This document shows, piece after piece, positions 36,252 through 48,329 of a DNA stretch of 58,148 nucleotides. The stretch's first letter is position 1; each line of letters opens with the position of its first letter. This DNA comes from Candolleomyces eurysporus. Its lineage: Eukaryota; Basidiomycota; Agaricomycetes; Agaricales; Psathyrellaceae. The notes beneath the pieces were generated by a model, which saw only the letters and a list, made by a program, of their open reading frames with translations, searched no databases and had not been told where the DNA came from. The position numbers and the translations under genes were made by a program. The stretch is from the NCBI GenBank assembly GCA_027579435.1, contig JANBPK010001228.1:1-58148 (forward strand), given 5' to 3'.

Positions 36252-38693
36252 ATGCCCCAACGAAGCGCTTCCCTCAAACCAATTCCTCCCCCTCCTCGCA
36301 AAGAGACTGATCCTCTCCAGCCTCTCCAAAAGTTGGCCGACCTCGATCGGGTCGATCCCGACGATGTTGAAGGGCTGCTAGGAGAATTTTCGAACGTCCG
36401 GCCTGTACATCCTCCCCCGGCCGTACTTCCCTGCGCCAACGTCCAGCCAGCTCGATATAGCGCCTGCGAGAAGCCAGGAACCAAGGCCTGTAGTGCGTGC
36501 AAGCTGGTGTCGTATTGCTCAAAGGTATGCACCCATCCGTCCGTGTCCTAGACTAGTATCCAAATTTGGTTGTAGGAATGCCAGACTGCCGACTGGAAGA
36601 ATCACAAAACAGGTGGGTTTCAGCATCCTGGCCATTAAGAACGCTGCCATCGCGAAAGTTCAACTCGATATTTTTAGTATGCAAAAACTTTATGAGGTCC
36701 AGTGACTGGCAGCCATCGTGGGTCATTGAGCGCCGCACTCCTTCCTTCATGGGGCCAACGGATGAGGACGTGAAATCATTTTCAAATCTTGGCGACTTAG
36801 GCTTCAACGGCGGCAGCTCCCTGTGAGTTAAGTATTGGTTTCATCGACATTCTCTGATCAAGTCAATTGGTCGTATAGTTGGGGAAATATGCCTGCCATT
36901 GATTTGATTAATCTGAGCGTCAACGAAGCGGACGCTCAAAAAGATTTTTCACTTGCTTTTGTCGGTAAGTTCATCTCAAGTTTTTCAACTCACGATCTGC
37001 TCATACTTATCTGGCCCAGCGTCCGGCGATCTTCGACATGTGATGAAAACTATCAATTCTCTCCCGAACAACTACTCTGGCAAGCTGAATATCCTGATCA
37101 ACGATGGCAATCCATACATTTTTTTGCCGCAACCTCGTCCTTTTACTCATCCTGGGGTGCGTGCCAGATGAGAATCTCGCGGCCGACATTGCCCTCCACT
37201 TCTGGTATTCCGCCTTCATGCCGGCAGAATACCGACTGCAGATCTTAGGGTGTGTCTCTGCTTTCTTGAAGCACTTCGTTGATCCTGCTTCACAGGAAAA
37301 ACCTTATCCTCTCGGAGCAACTTCCAACTTTGAGATTCCTTGGTTGAGCGAGCAACACCGCAAATGCCTCCTACACTATATGTTCGACCCTGATTCACCT
37401 CATAGTGCAGGGATCGCAATCGACGACGCCCAGGCCGAGTACGATCGTGTCAGGATGGCCCCCGAGCGCAGGGACTATCGAGACAGAATGTACACCAACC
37501 TGAAACCGTCACACCGCGTCGCATTTTACGCATTTCGTCGATATGGCATCGTCCTGCCTCTCGGAGCGGCCAATGCTCACTTCAACTGTGCCAACTCGTC
37601 TCTTTTCTCCTTGGAGGGTAAATGGCTCCAAACCGATTATGCCGACCCACTCTCAGGCTGGGAGTAAGTCCATCGCCCCCTCTTTTATCTATCCGTTATT
37701 GGACTCATTCCACTGGCACCACCTAGCACTGAAGAAGTCGTTCAAAGCGGAAAGGCTCACGGCGCCCAGGCGGAGGACATTTACGGCTGTCTTTATTTCT
37801 TCCTCTCGACAAATCTCCGTACCCTTACCCAGCGTATACGCAAGTTTCCTATCTCGTTTAAGCTCTTCTCAGTCGAAGCATGCGCACTATCCAAGGAAAT
37901 CAAGAAAAACACATTCGACAAGATGGGCATCTCGTCAAACACCACGTTCGACCGCGTCGAGGTGTCGAACATCTTGGATGTCAACTATGTTGGAATACGT
38001 AACGTCCTTACCGCCTGGTCTCCACTCCTTGGTCAGGACAAGCATGCGGCTATTGTGGGTTACTTTATGAACTGGGTAATGGTTCAGAAAGATGGCCGTG
38101 TGCAAGGCTCAGGTGAATCAGGGATGAAGCAAGCTACTAAGAAACTGTTAGAGCGGAAAGGGGCTGATGGTTTGAAGGCCACGATTGCCCAGTCTTCGTC
38201 TGACATTCGTAACATTGGTGCGTGAAAAATCCTTCCGCCTATTCTCCCTCGGAAAACCTTGAATGAGCCATCATCACGCATAGGGTCTTCGATGATCTCA
38301 TTGGCCAAGGAAATGGAGGTCATGTACGAGAATTCGAAACCATTCGAGAAGTATTTACAGAAGGAGAAACTGGATGTCATCCTGAGAGAGACGAAACTTA
38401 AATTACGAAGGCAACACAAAATCGTCCCTCATGTAAGCACGCACTGGCCAGCTCGTCGTGAAGGTTGACTGACTTACATCTGTTGGAATATGCCAGCGCC
38501 TGGGCGTATCGCTCGGAGACCGACCGGATGCCTTGCCGCACTTTCCAAACGAAGAGAGCTGGTACTACCATGTACGTTTACCTACCTATTTTCTTCGCCA
38601 ACTTACTAATCGTTTTCGAATCTTGGAACTTCTAAGACGAAGGTTGGCGGCAGCACCTGGGTGGAGCGCTTTGTTGAGTTTTCGCGAGAATGA
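36252..38693 (+). CDS. MYND zinc-finger plus DUF4470 protein, copy D
   Basis: Start MPQRSASLKPIPPPP at 36252. The MYND finger runs from LPCANVQPARYSAC to SYCSK, then after an intron ECQTADWKNHK. Next come SSDWQPSWV, WGNMPAIDLINLSVNE, the DUF4470 core ASGDLRHVMKTINSLPNNYS, LLILGCVPDENLAADIALHF, PSHRVAFYAFRRYGIVLPLG, EDIYGCLYFFLSTNLRTL, FDRVEVSNILDVNYVG, and the end WVERFVEFSRE (stop 38691-38693). It is the most diverged of the complete copies and stands alone on the plus strand between the duplicated chitinase blocks. A T7 run at 37119-37125 shifts the frame by +1 inside the DUF4470 core, where six Ts would fit the family; error or real mutation is undecided. Confidence 0.83.
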
Positions 38694-38947
38694 GATTCGG
38701 AGACTTTCGAGCGGCCGTTTCAGAACGGGCCTTGCACCATAACCTACCTACCGACCACCAGAGTCGGCAACCTAAGCGCCACGGTCTTGTACTTGCATGT
38801 CATTTAAAACAGGGGTATTATATGTAGTGTATCGAGCCATGAGATAAAAATGAATGAGTGAAGTGGTTTGTTTGGGGTAATGATCGGAAAGAACGAAAGA
38901 AAGGAACGTAGGATTGAGATGACCGAAGGTGCCAGGTTCGGAAGGTA

Positions 38948-41900
38948 TCACCTCCATCTGGAATTGAAGGTCAAGATTTGCGGTTGACGTACTAGTCGAT
39001 GTCTTGGCAACGAATTGCAGGTTTGGGGGGGGCCGACATTCACTTCGAGACTTGTGGCACACCCGTCAGGACTCCTGCAAAACATCCCAATTGTCAGCGG
39101 CAAGGTCGGAGAATTGGAGAAGCGGATCCGCTTACCCGAGGGACACGGCGAGCTCAATGCTCTTAGTCTGCCCATTCTCCACATATTTACCTTGAACCGG
39201 GGCGGCGTACCCGTAACCAGCACCAGGGGCGTGAACGGCCAGCTGCTTCTTGTTATTTGGGTCCCTACAAGGAAAGGCCGTCAGTCAACTGGGATATCTT
39301 GCGTGGAGCGATCGTCTCACTCTGAGATATATCCACTCCAAGCCCACTGCAAAGGGCGGCGATGTCAGCGTGAAGCGAGATCTCGAAGTCGACGAAGACT
39401 GACATTAATGTATCCACCGTCTCCTTTGAGAGTGAAGTTACCTAGACACGCGATGGTGTCAGTGTAAAAGGATTTCGGGAAAGTCAAGACGTACCCCTTC
39501 GTGTCAAGTAGATCTCGTAACTGTCCCAATTAATGACAGATTCCATTAGGTTCCGGACTCATATATAGAGAAGTCTAGATGGAGCGTACCCGTAGGTGCC
39601 GTGAGGGAAAGGCCGATCGAATTCGACATGTCTGTGATAGCAGGGCTCCTCGAAGCTAGGCGTGTGGTCGGAATGCGCCATGATGATATTGAACTCTGGA
39701 TACTTCTCCCGCGTCTCTTTTACGGTCGTCAGTACGAACTCCCCACGTTCCTTGGAAAGGATGGGGGTTAACCAGAGAGTTTCAGATCAAAAACAATATG
39801 CAAGTGTCATACCTCATCGTCATTCCAGTTCTTGAAGAATTGGACCAATGTCCACACGATTGCACCAATGATAACGGTGCTGCGTTCCGAAGCCTCAGCA
39901 TCACATACTAGCCACAAAAATGCGCGCGAACACTCACGCAATGTTCGCAGCAGCGATCATTGTCCACTTTGCGATGATCACGGGTACCAAAGCTGCGAGA
40001 GTCGGCGCTCGGCGCTGAACACCACGTCTGGAGGGACCCGGTCCATGGCAGGTATTCAAAATCGACAAGGCTGCTTCCTGATGTAAAGGCGCAAAGTGTC
40101 AAAAATATCCACCTACTCGAGTCAATTAAACAACTCTGAACAACTTACTTTGACCTCCTTTGCGCGAATCTGAACGTTCTTGTATTCACCCAGTCTGCAA
40201 ATGGTCATCATCATCCGGCAAAAGTAGTTTACTTTGGAGTCCGACTCACCCGAGGTATCTAAACGGGCACGTAAATCGATGCGAGTCGGTTGACAATAGA
40301 TTCACTCACAAGCAGCAGTCCTTGTAGCATCCAAATGGTCGAAGTGCCGTTGCCGTGGTCTCACATTTGTCGGTTCCATTGAGATTGTACCTTCGGCAGG
40401 CTCAGCTGTCTGATGAGAATCCGGACAATTGTACGCACTATATCCTGATCAGTTGTATGTCTGAGGGTGGGAAGGGAGAACGCTCACCTGGTTTGTGTCG
40501 AAGATGTCGTTGACCATTTTCTAGGATTCGCGAAAGACATGATTTTGAAGGCGGTTGGACGTGAGCTTTGAGATGGACGTACCAGGCAATGACCCAAGAA
40601 TTCCTGGCTAGGAACTTTATGAATGCACCCGACTTCGAACTCGGGCTCAGGAGGTGGAGGACTGTTCAAGCAATGAGATCATAAGGACTAGGTAGAACGA
40701 CAATGAAACTGACTCCGAGGGAGTTCCTTGATCCAGAGACCTGCCAGGGAAGTCAATGAGTGTGGAGCGGAAATCAGGACGGAATTCGGGCTCACCAGAC
40801 GAAAGTACCGCCGAAGCAATAACGGCCAGCCATGTCGGTCTTGTGGCTTCAAACGGCAACAAGATGTCAGAAGCACCATACAAACACTAATGACGAATAA
40901 CAAAGCACTCACTTCCATGATTTCGTATCATCGTATGTAACGAAGTCGCCATCCTGTTGAAGAATATTTAGTTAGTTGGATATTGCGTAAAGGTCGTTAC
41001 CGCATACCTTGTTGTACCAATAAGTGTGGGTGTTGGAATCATAGGTCGGGGTGATCTTAGCGTCTTTGATTTCGTTCCAAATCTCGGTCTGGGATTTAAT
41101 ACTGGATTCACCAGTGCATGGTCCAGGTTTTCCACCGCCGCTCATCTGTTGAAAATCAGCTTGGTTCAGCGTGACGCTGCAATGGCCAGCTACGCACCAA
41201 GCAGCCGGTTCCTTTGCACCCTCCTACCGCATATGTACGACCATACCAGGCTAGACCTAGTAACATCGTTACTTAATCGATTCCAAACGAGAAAATGAAC
41301 AGGTCGTACCAAGATTCACTGCAAGAAACGTCAGAGTGATGCCCTCGTCCCTCGATGTGAATTAATCCTTACCTTTGCCTAAATCGACACCAGCACGAGT
41401 ATAGAGGACAATGGCGTCCATGATATCCTTGGAAGACGTGTGTGGTTTAGCAGTTCCATCTTCTCCCTGAACGGCCAGATCCCAGGGACCATGGAAGTCG
41501 TAGGCTGAAGGACGGTGAGTGCGAGAGATCAGACACTAGCAATGAACTCACACATCATGTTGATGTATGTTACATCCTTGACAATCTTGTTGATCTCGAA
41601 TCCTCGCAGAAACCAGTAGCCCGCCGGTGCGGCTGATCAGACAAACGTAAATAAGACCTTGTCTTGTTGAAAGCAAAGAACGATGAACTCACCAACTGAA
41701 ACGACTTTGGAACCTAAGGCAGTCTTAATTTCACTGAAGAACGCCGTAAGATTGGGGGCATCTAGAAGGCCGTAAAAGATCTCAGCAAATATCGTAAATT
41801 GTATTAGAATCATTACCTTCGGCCGGACCCTGCCTTTCCATAGCAGCAGGATACTCCATGTCGATATCGATCCCATCCAAGCTGTACTTTGACAAAAAGT

Positions 41901-43324
41901 TCTGTACAGATGTGATAAACTTGGCTCTGTTTGCACGAGTGGAGATCATTTGAGTGAAAAGTGTTTTGGTAGGGTCCTCCATCGAGAATGTCCACCCTCC
42001 AACTGCAATCGTTACCTCGAGATTGGGCCACCTGTTCTTGAGGTTCACGGTGTCGCGAAGGAGTTGCTCATCTGCGGAAGCAAGGGCTATACAGGAAAGA
42101 GATCAGTTCGACAACCGCTCGACTAAGCGAAGTTCGCGATATTTGACCTACTAATTTCATTGGATTGCGAGATGGTCGCGAAAGCGAAGATGACTCCAGT
42201 CCATCCTTCAAGATTGAGATTTTCGGGTTTGAATGGCTGGCAGCTTCGGCGTGCAGCCCAACCAGCGTAGTACCCAACCTTCCGCTTCAGCTGTGAGCCA
42301 CCGCAGGTCCTGGGAGTAGGAGTACCGCAGTTCGAGAGACTAAAACAGACGAGACGGTTGAACATCGAATGTGAATAACAGTTGGTGCATTTTCGCACCA
42401 AGGATCACCATTCTGCGTAAAATAGCAATAGATGAGTGCNAAAAGGCCAAGGAAACAGGGGTTGACCTTACCGGCGCGGCTTGACAAAACTCGGACGTCA
42501 GTCCGCAAAACCCGTACGCACTACAACACACATTGAGAGGGCAGGTCTTATTGCCGGGGCTCTCAGGGCCACACTGAAGGTTGGGATTGACGCTGTAATA
42601 GTGACGATGATTTACAATCAGTTAGTCAATCATCAAACAATCAAACACAGCCGCACGGAATGGGAGGAGGGGTTCCAGAGGAGACACAAATGACAGCGTT
42701 AGCCTGAAGACCAGCGCAACCTGCGCGGCAGAAACCATGAGGGAGGGTATTCAGGCGACCAGAAATAAAGGGTGCGTACCTTTCCACTTGTATGTATTTT
42801 TGTTAAACCTCTCGATGTCAGCCTCGGTAATACCGTACTGTGCCGCGATCAATGCACACCAAGTGCTGGGCACGACGGTATGCTGTAAAGATAAAGAGAC
42901 AAGATATTAGAGATACAGCGTAACTGAAAGACCAGCATACTGACCCTAGCACAGGAGCCATCGGGATTCGGTTTAGGAGAAATATTAGGCAGAGTGCCAG
43001 ACGAGGTACACAATCTTTGACCTGCGAAATAGGAATCAAAACAATTTAACTTTGCGCGCTAAGGTACTAAGCACCTGGTTGAAGTCTGCCACAGTCGACA
43101 CCTGGATTAAACGATGAAAGTTGGGTAGTGCTGATACCAGCGGCGGTTGCGATATCCCAGCAAGTGCTGTGGGGAGATCCGACAGTGGCGACTCTGCAGT
43201 CTAATAAAAAGAATAGCTCTCAGTAACCAAGTCCATGAAATCGTCCCAATGCTAGATAATTCGTACCGGCGGCGAACGCGGTCGGGGACAGCAGCGCCAA
43301 CGCCCCAACTACCAACCAAAGCAT
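38948..43324 (-). CDS. Secreted chitinase F: two LysM, CBM18, GH18, paralogue of E
   Basis: Same layout as chitinase E: signal peptide [19 protein letters not shown] at 43324, two LysM domains, hevein-type CBM18 and a GH18 barrel with intact [10 protein letters not shown] (acid Glu codon at 41854-41856), then the same long C-terminal region. Introns lie at the same places. The difference is at the very end: a G8 run at 39025-39032 (one base more than in E) shifts the frame after NVGPP, so E's last residues ending CQDID (stop at 38992) are replaced and translation runs to 38948. The N near 42440 lies by an intron edge. The enzyme core looks functional. Confidence 0.86.
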
Positions 43325-44182
43325 CTTCAGGAAAGCGGATAGGCGATGTCCTCAAGCTTTGGCCAGAGCTCATCTTAAAACGGATTACCAGACGGCAGCA
43401 CCGGTGCACCGGGATGGACAAAGATGCCACCGAGAGCCAAGAGCTGATGGTTGATTCCTTCACGAGTTTCAAATTTTGTCCGTCGATGAACGTTCTGCTG
43501 TTCCCGGGCGGATTTCCCGTGATTGCTCCGAAACTTGTGAGTTGTGCCTTGACGATCATTAGCCAAAAGTCACCTATTTTCAGCACACTCAACCTTGAAC
43601 AACGATGCAACCCACCTGGGGCAATAAAACGAAGGAGAGTATAATTCGCTCTTCCTCTGAGCTAGCAACGGTCACACGGAGGTCTCTTGAAATCGGCAGA
43701 TCAACTGAGTGTCGCGTCTAGCCTTCGGGTATGAAATAAGTTCCGCATCCCAAGCCATTCCGCTCGCTGAGTTCTCTCACCGTCCTGGGTGACCATCTTT
43801 ACTTCCACGTTCAATTGAGATCTAGACGAACTGGAGCGCAGCAACAATGTGCTATTGATGTCTGTCAAATGATCCCTTGGTGGCAAATTCCATACAGAGG
43901 GTGCCGAAACCGTTCCCGTGAGCTTGCTTGAAACCGCTTTGAATTCGAGAGAAGCGCTCCCCACTGCGTCATCTCGGAGGAGTGCCACTGACCAAAAATA
44001 CGAAGAGTCAGTTGCAGTTCCAGACGGCTAAAGCAAAGTGGAATACATTATCAAGTCATACGACAAAAATTAACTGGACCAGAAGATACAATTATAGAAC
44101 GATTATATGTAAAACGATTAGGTGGCGATACCCATGCAGGTAAACTCGGAATCTGCTGTGCCTGTGTGCGGAAGTGCATTCA
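43325..44182. other. Chitinase F upstream region
   Basis: About 860 bp matching 34037-35110. It should hold the chitinase promoter and the Kelch/MYND 3' UTR. No gene recognised. Confidence 0.5.
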
Positions 44183-46696
44183 TTACATCTTCCGGCATCC
44201 ATGTGCCTTCTTATGCTCACTCCACCCGTCCCTAAGACGTTCTTGTCCACAAAAATGAACGCGTCCCTTGCATGAACCTAGAGATGACGCATCAGTACAT
44301 CTCGATCCAGTAAAAGAGACCCAATAAACTCGGACGAGACACACCTCCGCACTTCTTCCAACTTCCAAAGTCTCCACAAGCAAAACACCTTTGCCACGGT
44401 CCCGCAGCGGCGTTCCTGGCCTCATCCTCCAGATCAACACGAGCATTCTCCCATCCAGATCCAGGAAGATCCACTCTCAGCTCCCATAAATCGCCAAACG
44501 AGCGACTCGTCCCATCTCCCTTGTCCGAGGGAAGGTATTCCGTATTCACATAGCCGGAGAACAAGTACATCTTCCCCGTTGTGCCATCCGTAACGAGTTT
44601 AGCTGCTGCTCTATAGGTGGGGAACCCGCGTGTCAGCACTTGCTTTCAGTGAAGCGAAACCGTGGAATCGGCGTTGCGGTCGAGCTTGGCGGTGAAGGTG
44701 TCGGCATAATAGCTGAATGTAAACTCAACCTTCCCGTCTGAGCTAGAGCTGCTTGGAGCAGTGGGACAGTAGCCTCCAAAAGCGAATACGTGGTCTGTCG
44801 TGGGGTTCTAGACAACAATGAGTCTTTATTCCTCGTATTCGCCAAAAGACGAGACTCACATAAGCAACGGCCATCTCTGTTCGAGGACTCGGTGGATTTC
44901 CCGCAATTCTCTCCTCCCTCCAACCACCCTTCGCAAGATCCCAGCTCCAAATGTCGTAGTAAGGATGGGAGTTGAGGTTTCCCGCCTCCTCTTGATTGAT
45001 CTTGGCCCCCAACCGATTCGCATCCCCATACATCACATAAAGCCTCATCCCCTTCTCGTCAATCCACATCGACGCATTCGTTCTTGGACCCGGCTCGTCA
45101 TACCCTGGGGGTTTCCTACTCCAACCGTCATCCCCGCTCAGCTTCTTCCACTCCAGGGTCCTGAAATCGAGCTCCATGAGGAGATTGCACCCAAGCCGTG
45201 TGGACATCGGCTCTCCACCAAACACGTACATCTTGTCCCCTAGGCTTTGGACAGACATGGCTGGGACGGAGTTGATACCCATCCCGTAACGCCACATGCT
45301 GTTACGTTTCTGGCCAGGCTTTTCTCTGTAGCTCGTCCAGGTCTCGCCCCACTGGAGCGTTCGTAGGTTAAACACGTCGAGTAAAGGTATTCCGGTGAAG
45401 TAGTAGGCGATCTCCCGTCTACGGTCGATCCCAAACTCGAAGAAACTGAGTTTCCTGAGATCCCTCTCTGGTCNGGGGGTAACCAGGGAGGCGTTCCCAT
45501 TGTTTGCACGTCGAGAGTTTGATTGGCCAGAAATCGCGATAGTGGGTACCATGGAGGGTTTTGTCGCCTCCCAGAACGTACAGGTAACCTGTTTAGGAGT
45601 GAGCGTACCGGGCTGCATTGACGAAAAGTGAGCTCACCCTTATGAGCGAACATCCCGCATCCTGCTCGCGACGGGAGATTCTTCCCCGACTTTGGAACAC
45701 GCTTTTTCCAAGATCCGAGCGCCTGCAAAGATGGCTCCTTGAGACGTATCCTGTCCAACAATGAAGGTTCTGGGTGGAGATACTTGGAAATACTGTCTGC
45801 TTTCTTGAGAATCTTGTGTCCAGCGCTAATGAGAATCGAAGAGTTGGTAACGAGAGGATCGTCAGCGGGTAGAAACTTGAATCCGGACCAGAACCAATAT
45901 GCAGCAGAACCGGTATTATAGATTGAAAGGGATGTTGAGCCAAGCGTCGACCGGTAGGAAGAAATGTTCGCGTAAAAGCTTTCCGATCTAGGGTAGCATG
46001 ATTCCCAATCCGAGATTGTCGATATGAGTGACAAAATGAGATTAGATAAAACGAAGCATACCCCACAGAGGTTTCGAACGGGTAGTGTTGTAGCGCACTG
46101 CTCGGTCTAGAACATGAAACTCGTGCAGCCAGGCCGGAGCCTGCTCAAAGAGTCAGTCAAGCCCTGAGTGGATTGTTCGTACTCACCTCGGTATACTCCC
46201 CGAGAGCTTCGCATCAAACCGCAGTGTTTAGGTAGCAGTGCAATAAAGAACACAGTTCAATCCCATTTTGAATGGTGGCATACACCTTCGGCCTTGCATG
46301 CCGCGTAGGCAAAGGAGCACCGCGAAGATACACTGACGACGCCTTCACTAATAGCTTCTTCGCCTCTCGCGGGTCACTGCCATTGTACTTTGTGGCTCTG
46401 AGGCCCAGAACGAGCATGATTAAAAGTCGCCATAGTCGGTTTTCCACCTGGTTCCATGCCAAAAATATGTCCGCTTAATCGGCGAATGTCGCGAGCATTG
46501 CAGCCCACGCTGGAAGTGGGGGATATTCCAGCCCATCGTAGTAGTGGGTTGTGAAGCGGTGATGACCGAGGATGATTGGGTAGTCGTTAATCTCCTCGAG
46601 TGCTCGCTCGTTGATCGCTCTTTCGCTAGACTTGACGACAATGGCAGCGCCAAGCTGCTACTCGGTATTCGCAAAATTTGTGGCATTTTGTGGCAT
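44183..46696 (-). pseudogene. Kelch-repeat protein with C-terminal MYND finger, broken
   Basis: Read by splice sites and frame, the minus strand gives an N-terminal region (ALEEINDYPIILGHH, NQVENRLWRLLIMLVLGL), a middle region (SLQALGSWKKRVPKSGKNLP), Kelch-type repeats (MYVFGGEPMSTRLG, LYVMYGDANRLG, GKMYLFSGY) and a C-terminal MYND finger (CFACGDFGSWKKCGG, then DGWSEHKKAHGC). In-frame stops interrupt this: TAG near 46658, TAA near 46480, TGA near 46222 and TGA near 44650; at the last, the relic copy at 35.3 kb has TGG. In the finger the usual Cys after FCGQE is Arg. An N at 45474 also shifts the frame. Kelch propellers bind partners; the exact role is unknown. A shorter product from an internal start cannot be excluded. 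Confidence 0.75.
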
Positions 46697-46920
46697 TCTG
46701 AGACGATGAGTTCAGCAGTTGGTTGATGGTGGTAGTCGAAAAGAAACCCAAAAAGAGCGGAAAATGAAATCAAAGTAAGCCGTTATTTGGCTCGGGAGGC
46801 TAAAGCCTTCAAGGACAAACATTGTACATGATGCGCCGGAAATCATATGTTTACAACCGGCTAACTCGCTGACCGCTATGTTCTGCCAACCCTTTCTAGC
46901 TTCCTCCTACCATCTCAACC

Positions 46921-48098
46921 ATGGATAACTACTCGACAAAGTGGATAAAGGTCTCTGAGCCATTTCCTCACGTAGCGCATATCCAACTAGCCAGGTAAGC
47001 AGCCCTTGCAGTTCCCTAGTATTTCAGATCTTTACCATGGTTAGGGGCCCGGTAAACGCATTCTCTCAAGAGTATGTATAGGATCAGGACGTGGAACGGG
47101 TTTCTCATAAGAAGTATCAGGTTCTGGAGATCATATGGCAAGGTATTCGACTCGCTCGTCGCCGACGGCGTGGATGTTCGTGCAGCGGTAGTGTCGTCTG
47201 CCTTTCCCAAAATATTCACCGCAGGACTGGACTGTAAGTTGTTCCCGTTTCATTATGTGTAGAGGAGACTGACCTGGATTAGTGGGAGATGCTGGAAACC
47301 TTGGAGGCGACGGCGCAGATACTACCCGTGACGGTGCCAGGTCGTCTCTTGCCATGCGCAAGATGCTGCTCGAATTCCAACATGCCATCGGTGCCCCCGA
47401 GCGCTGCCCGTTCCCGGTCATCGCGGCTACCCACAACCACGTTATCGGTCTCGGCGTGGACTTGATCAGCGCCTGTGATATTCGTTACGCAGCTGCAGAC
47501 TCCAAGTTCTCCATCAAGGTGCGCGTTGTCGTTCACGCAGTGAATACCTGCTTACACCCGTAATAGGAAGTGGACATTGGGCTCGCAGCAGACATTGGAT
47601 CGTTGGCCTTCCTCCCTCATATCACAGGAAACCACTCCCTGGTTCGTGAATTGGCTTACACCGCTCGACCTTTCAGCGCTGCAGAGGCAGAGAAGATTGG
47701 GCTCCTTTCCAAGGTAGTCCCAGGAAGCAGGGATGAAGTCGTCAAAGAGGCCCTGGAATTGGCCCGCTTCATCTCAACCAAGAGCCCGATCGCCGTATCA
47801 GGGTCAAAGCACCTGATCACTCATGCCCGAGACCACAGGTACGCCCTCAGCCTCTTCGCAAGAGTAGGCTCTATCTTACTAGAATCTCCGCAGCGTCCCT
47901 GAGAACCTAGCGTATACTGGCGCGTGGAATGCCCATGCTCTTATGACAAACGTACGCAGAGAATACCCCTCCTTCGGTACTTGTCGCTCATCGTTGCCTT
48001 AGGACATCCTTGAAAATCTTCAAGCCACCAAGCAGAAGAGGAAGGCCAATTTCGCCCCGTTGAAAGTGCCATCTCGCTTGGATGGACCCAAACTCTAG
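46921..48098 (+). CDS. Delta3,5-delta2,4-dienoyl-CoA isomerase (ECH1/DCI1 type)
   Basis: Crotonase-family enzyme of beta-oxidation of odd-position unsaturated fatty acids. Seven exons join in frame to 291 residues: 46921-46994, 47045-47071, 47121-47233, 47283-47518, 47567-47838, 47894-47951 and 48003-48098. Visible motifs are PVNAFSQEFWRSYGKVFD, AAVVSSAFPKIFTAGLDLGD (oxyanion hole side), CPFPVIAATHNHVIGLGVD and CDIRYAAADSKFSIKEVDIG followed by LAADIG; the acidic residues of this last block match the ECH1 active site and set it apart from plain enoyl-CoA hydratases. The C-terminus PKL fits a type 1 peroxisomal signal, so the peroxisome is the likely site. Confidence 0.93.
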
Positions 48099-48194
48099 CT
48101 AATTTCGGAGCATTCCCTGCCTGAAGCCCGAGATGTAACCGATAAGATATAAACACTCGTGTATGTAAATATGTGAAATATCCCTGTAACTCAC

Positions 48195-48305
48195 CTAGGT
48201 CGAGCCCGGTAAAAGCAAAATTCGTCACTGGCTGTGGATATGCCGTCTCTGCTCAAGGCAAGTACCGCAGAGAGTCTGACAGCGTTGAGTTCATGATGTC
48301 CCTCG
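48195..48305 (+). pseudogene. Relic of a chitinase C-terminal exon
   Basis: Plus strand reads GYAVSAQGKYRRESDSVEF, then MMSLG and a GTAACC donor-like end. It matches [20 protein letters not shown] with IELAVS of chitinases E and F, including the exon end. No other chitinase exon was seen nearby. Confidence 0.65.
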
Positions 48306-48329
48306 GGTAACCGGTGCTTTGACCAAAAC

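Larger units (their letters stand above)
38840..44230. repeat. Segmental duplication, copy 2
   Basis: Partner of 29580-35200. It contains chitinase F and continues into a longer Kelch/MYND copy. Same orientation as copy 1, with copy D lying between the two. Confidence 0.85.

Noticed and set aside
29717..43324. Chitinases E and F as killer-toxin genes
   Set aside because: The LysM-CBM18-GH18 part is shared with killer-toxin chitinase subunits, but no toxin subunit or immunity partner is seen; ordinary subgroup C chitinases fit better.
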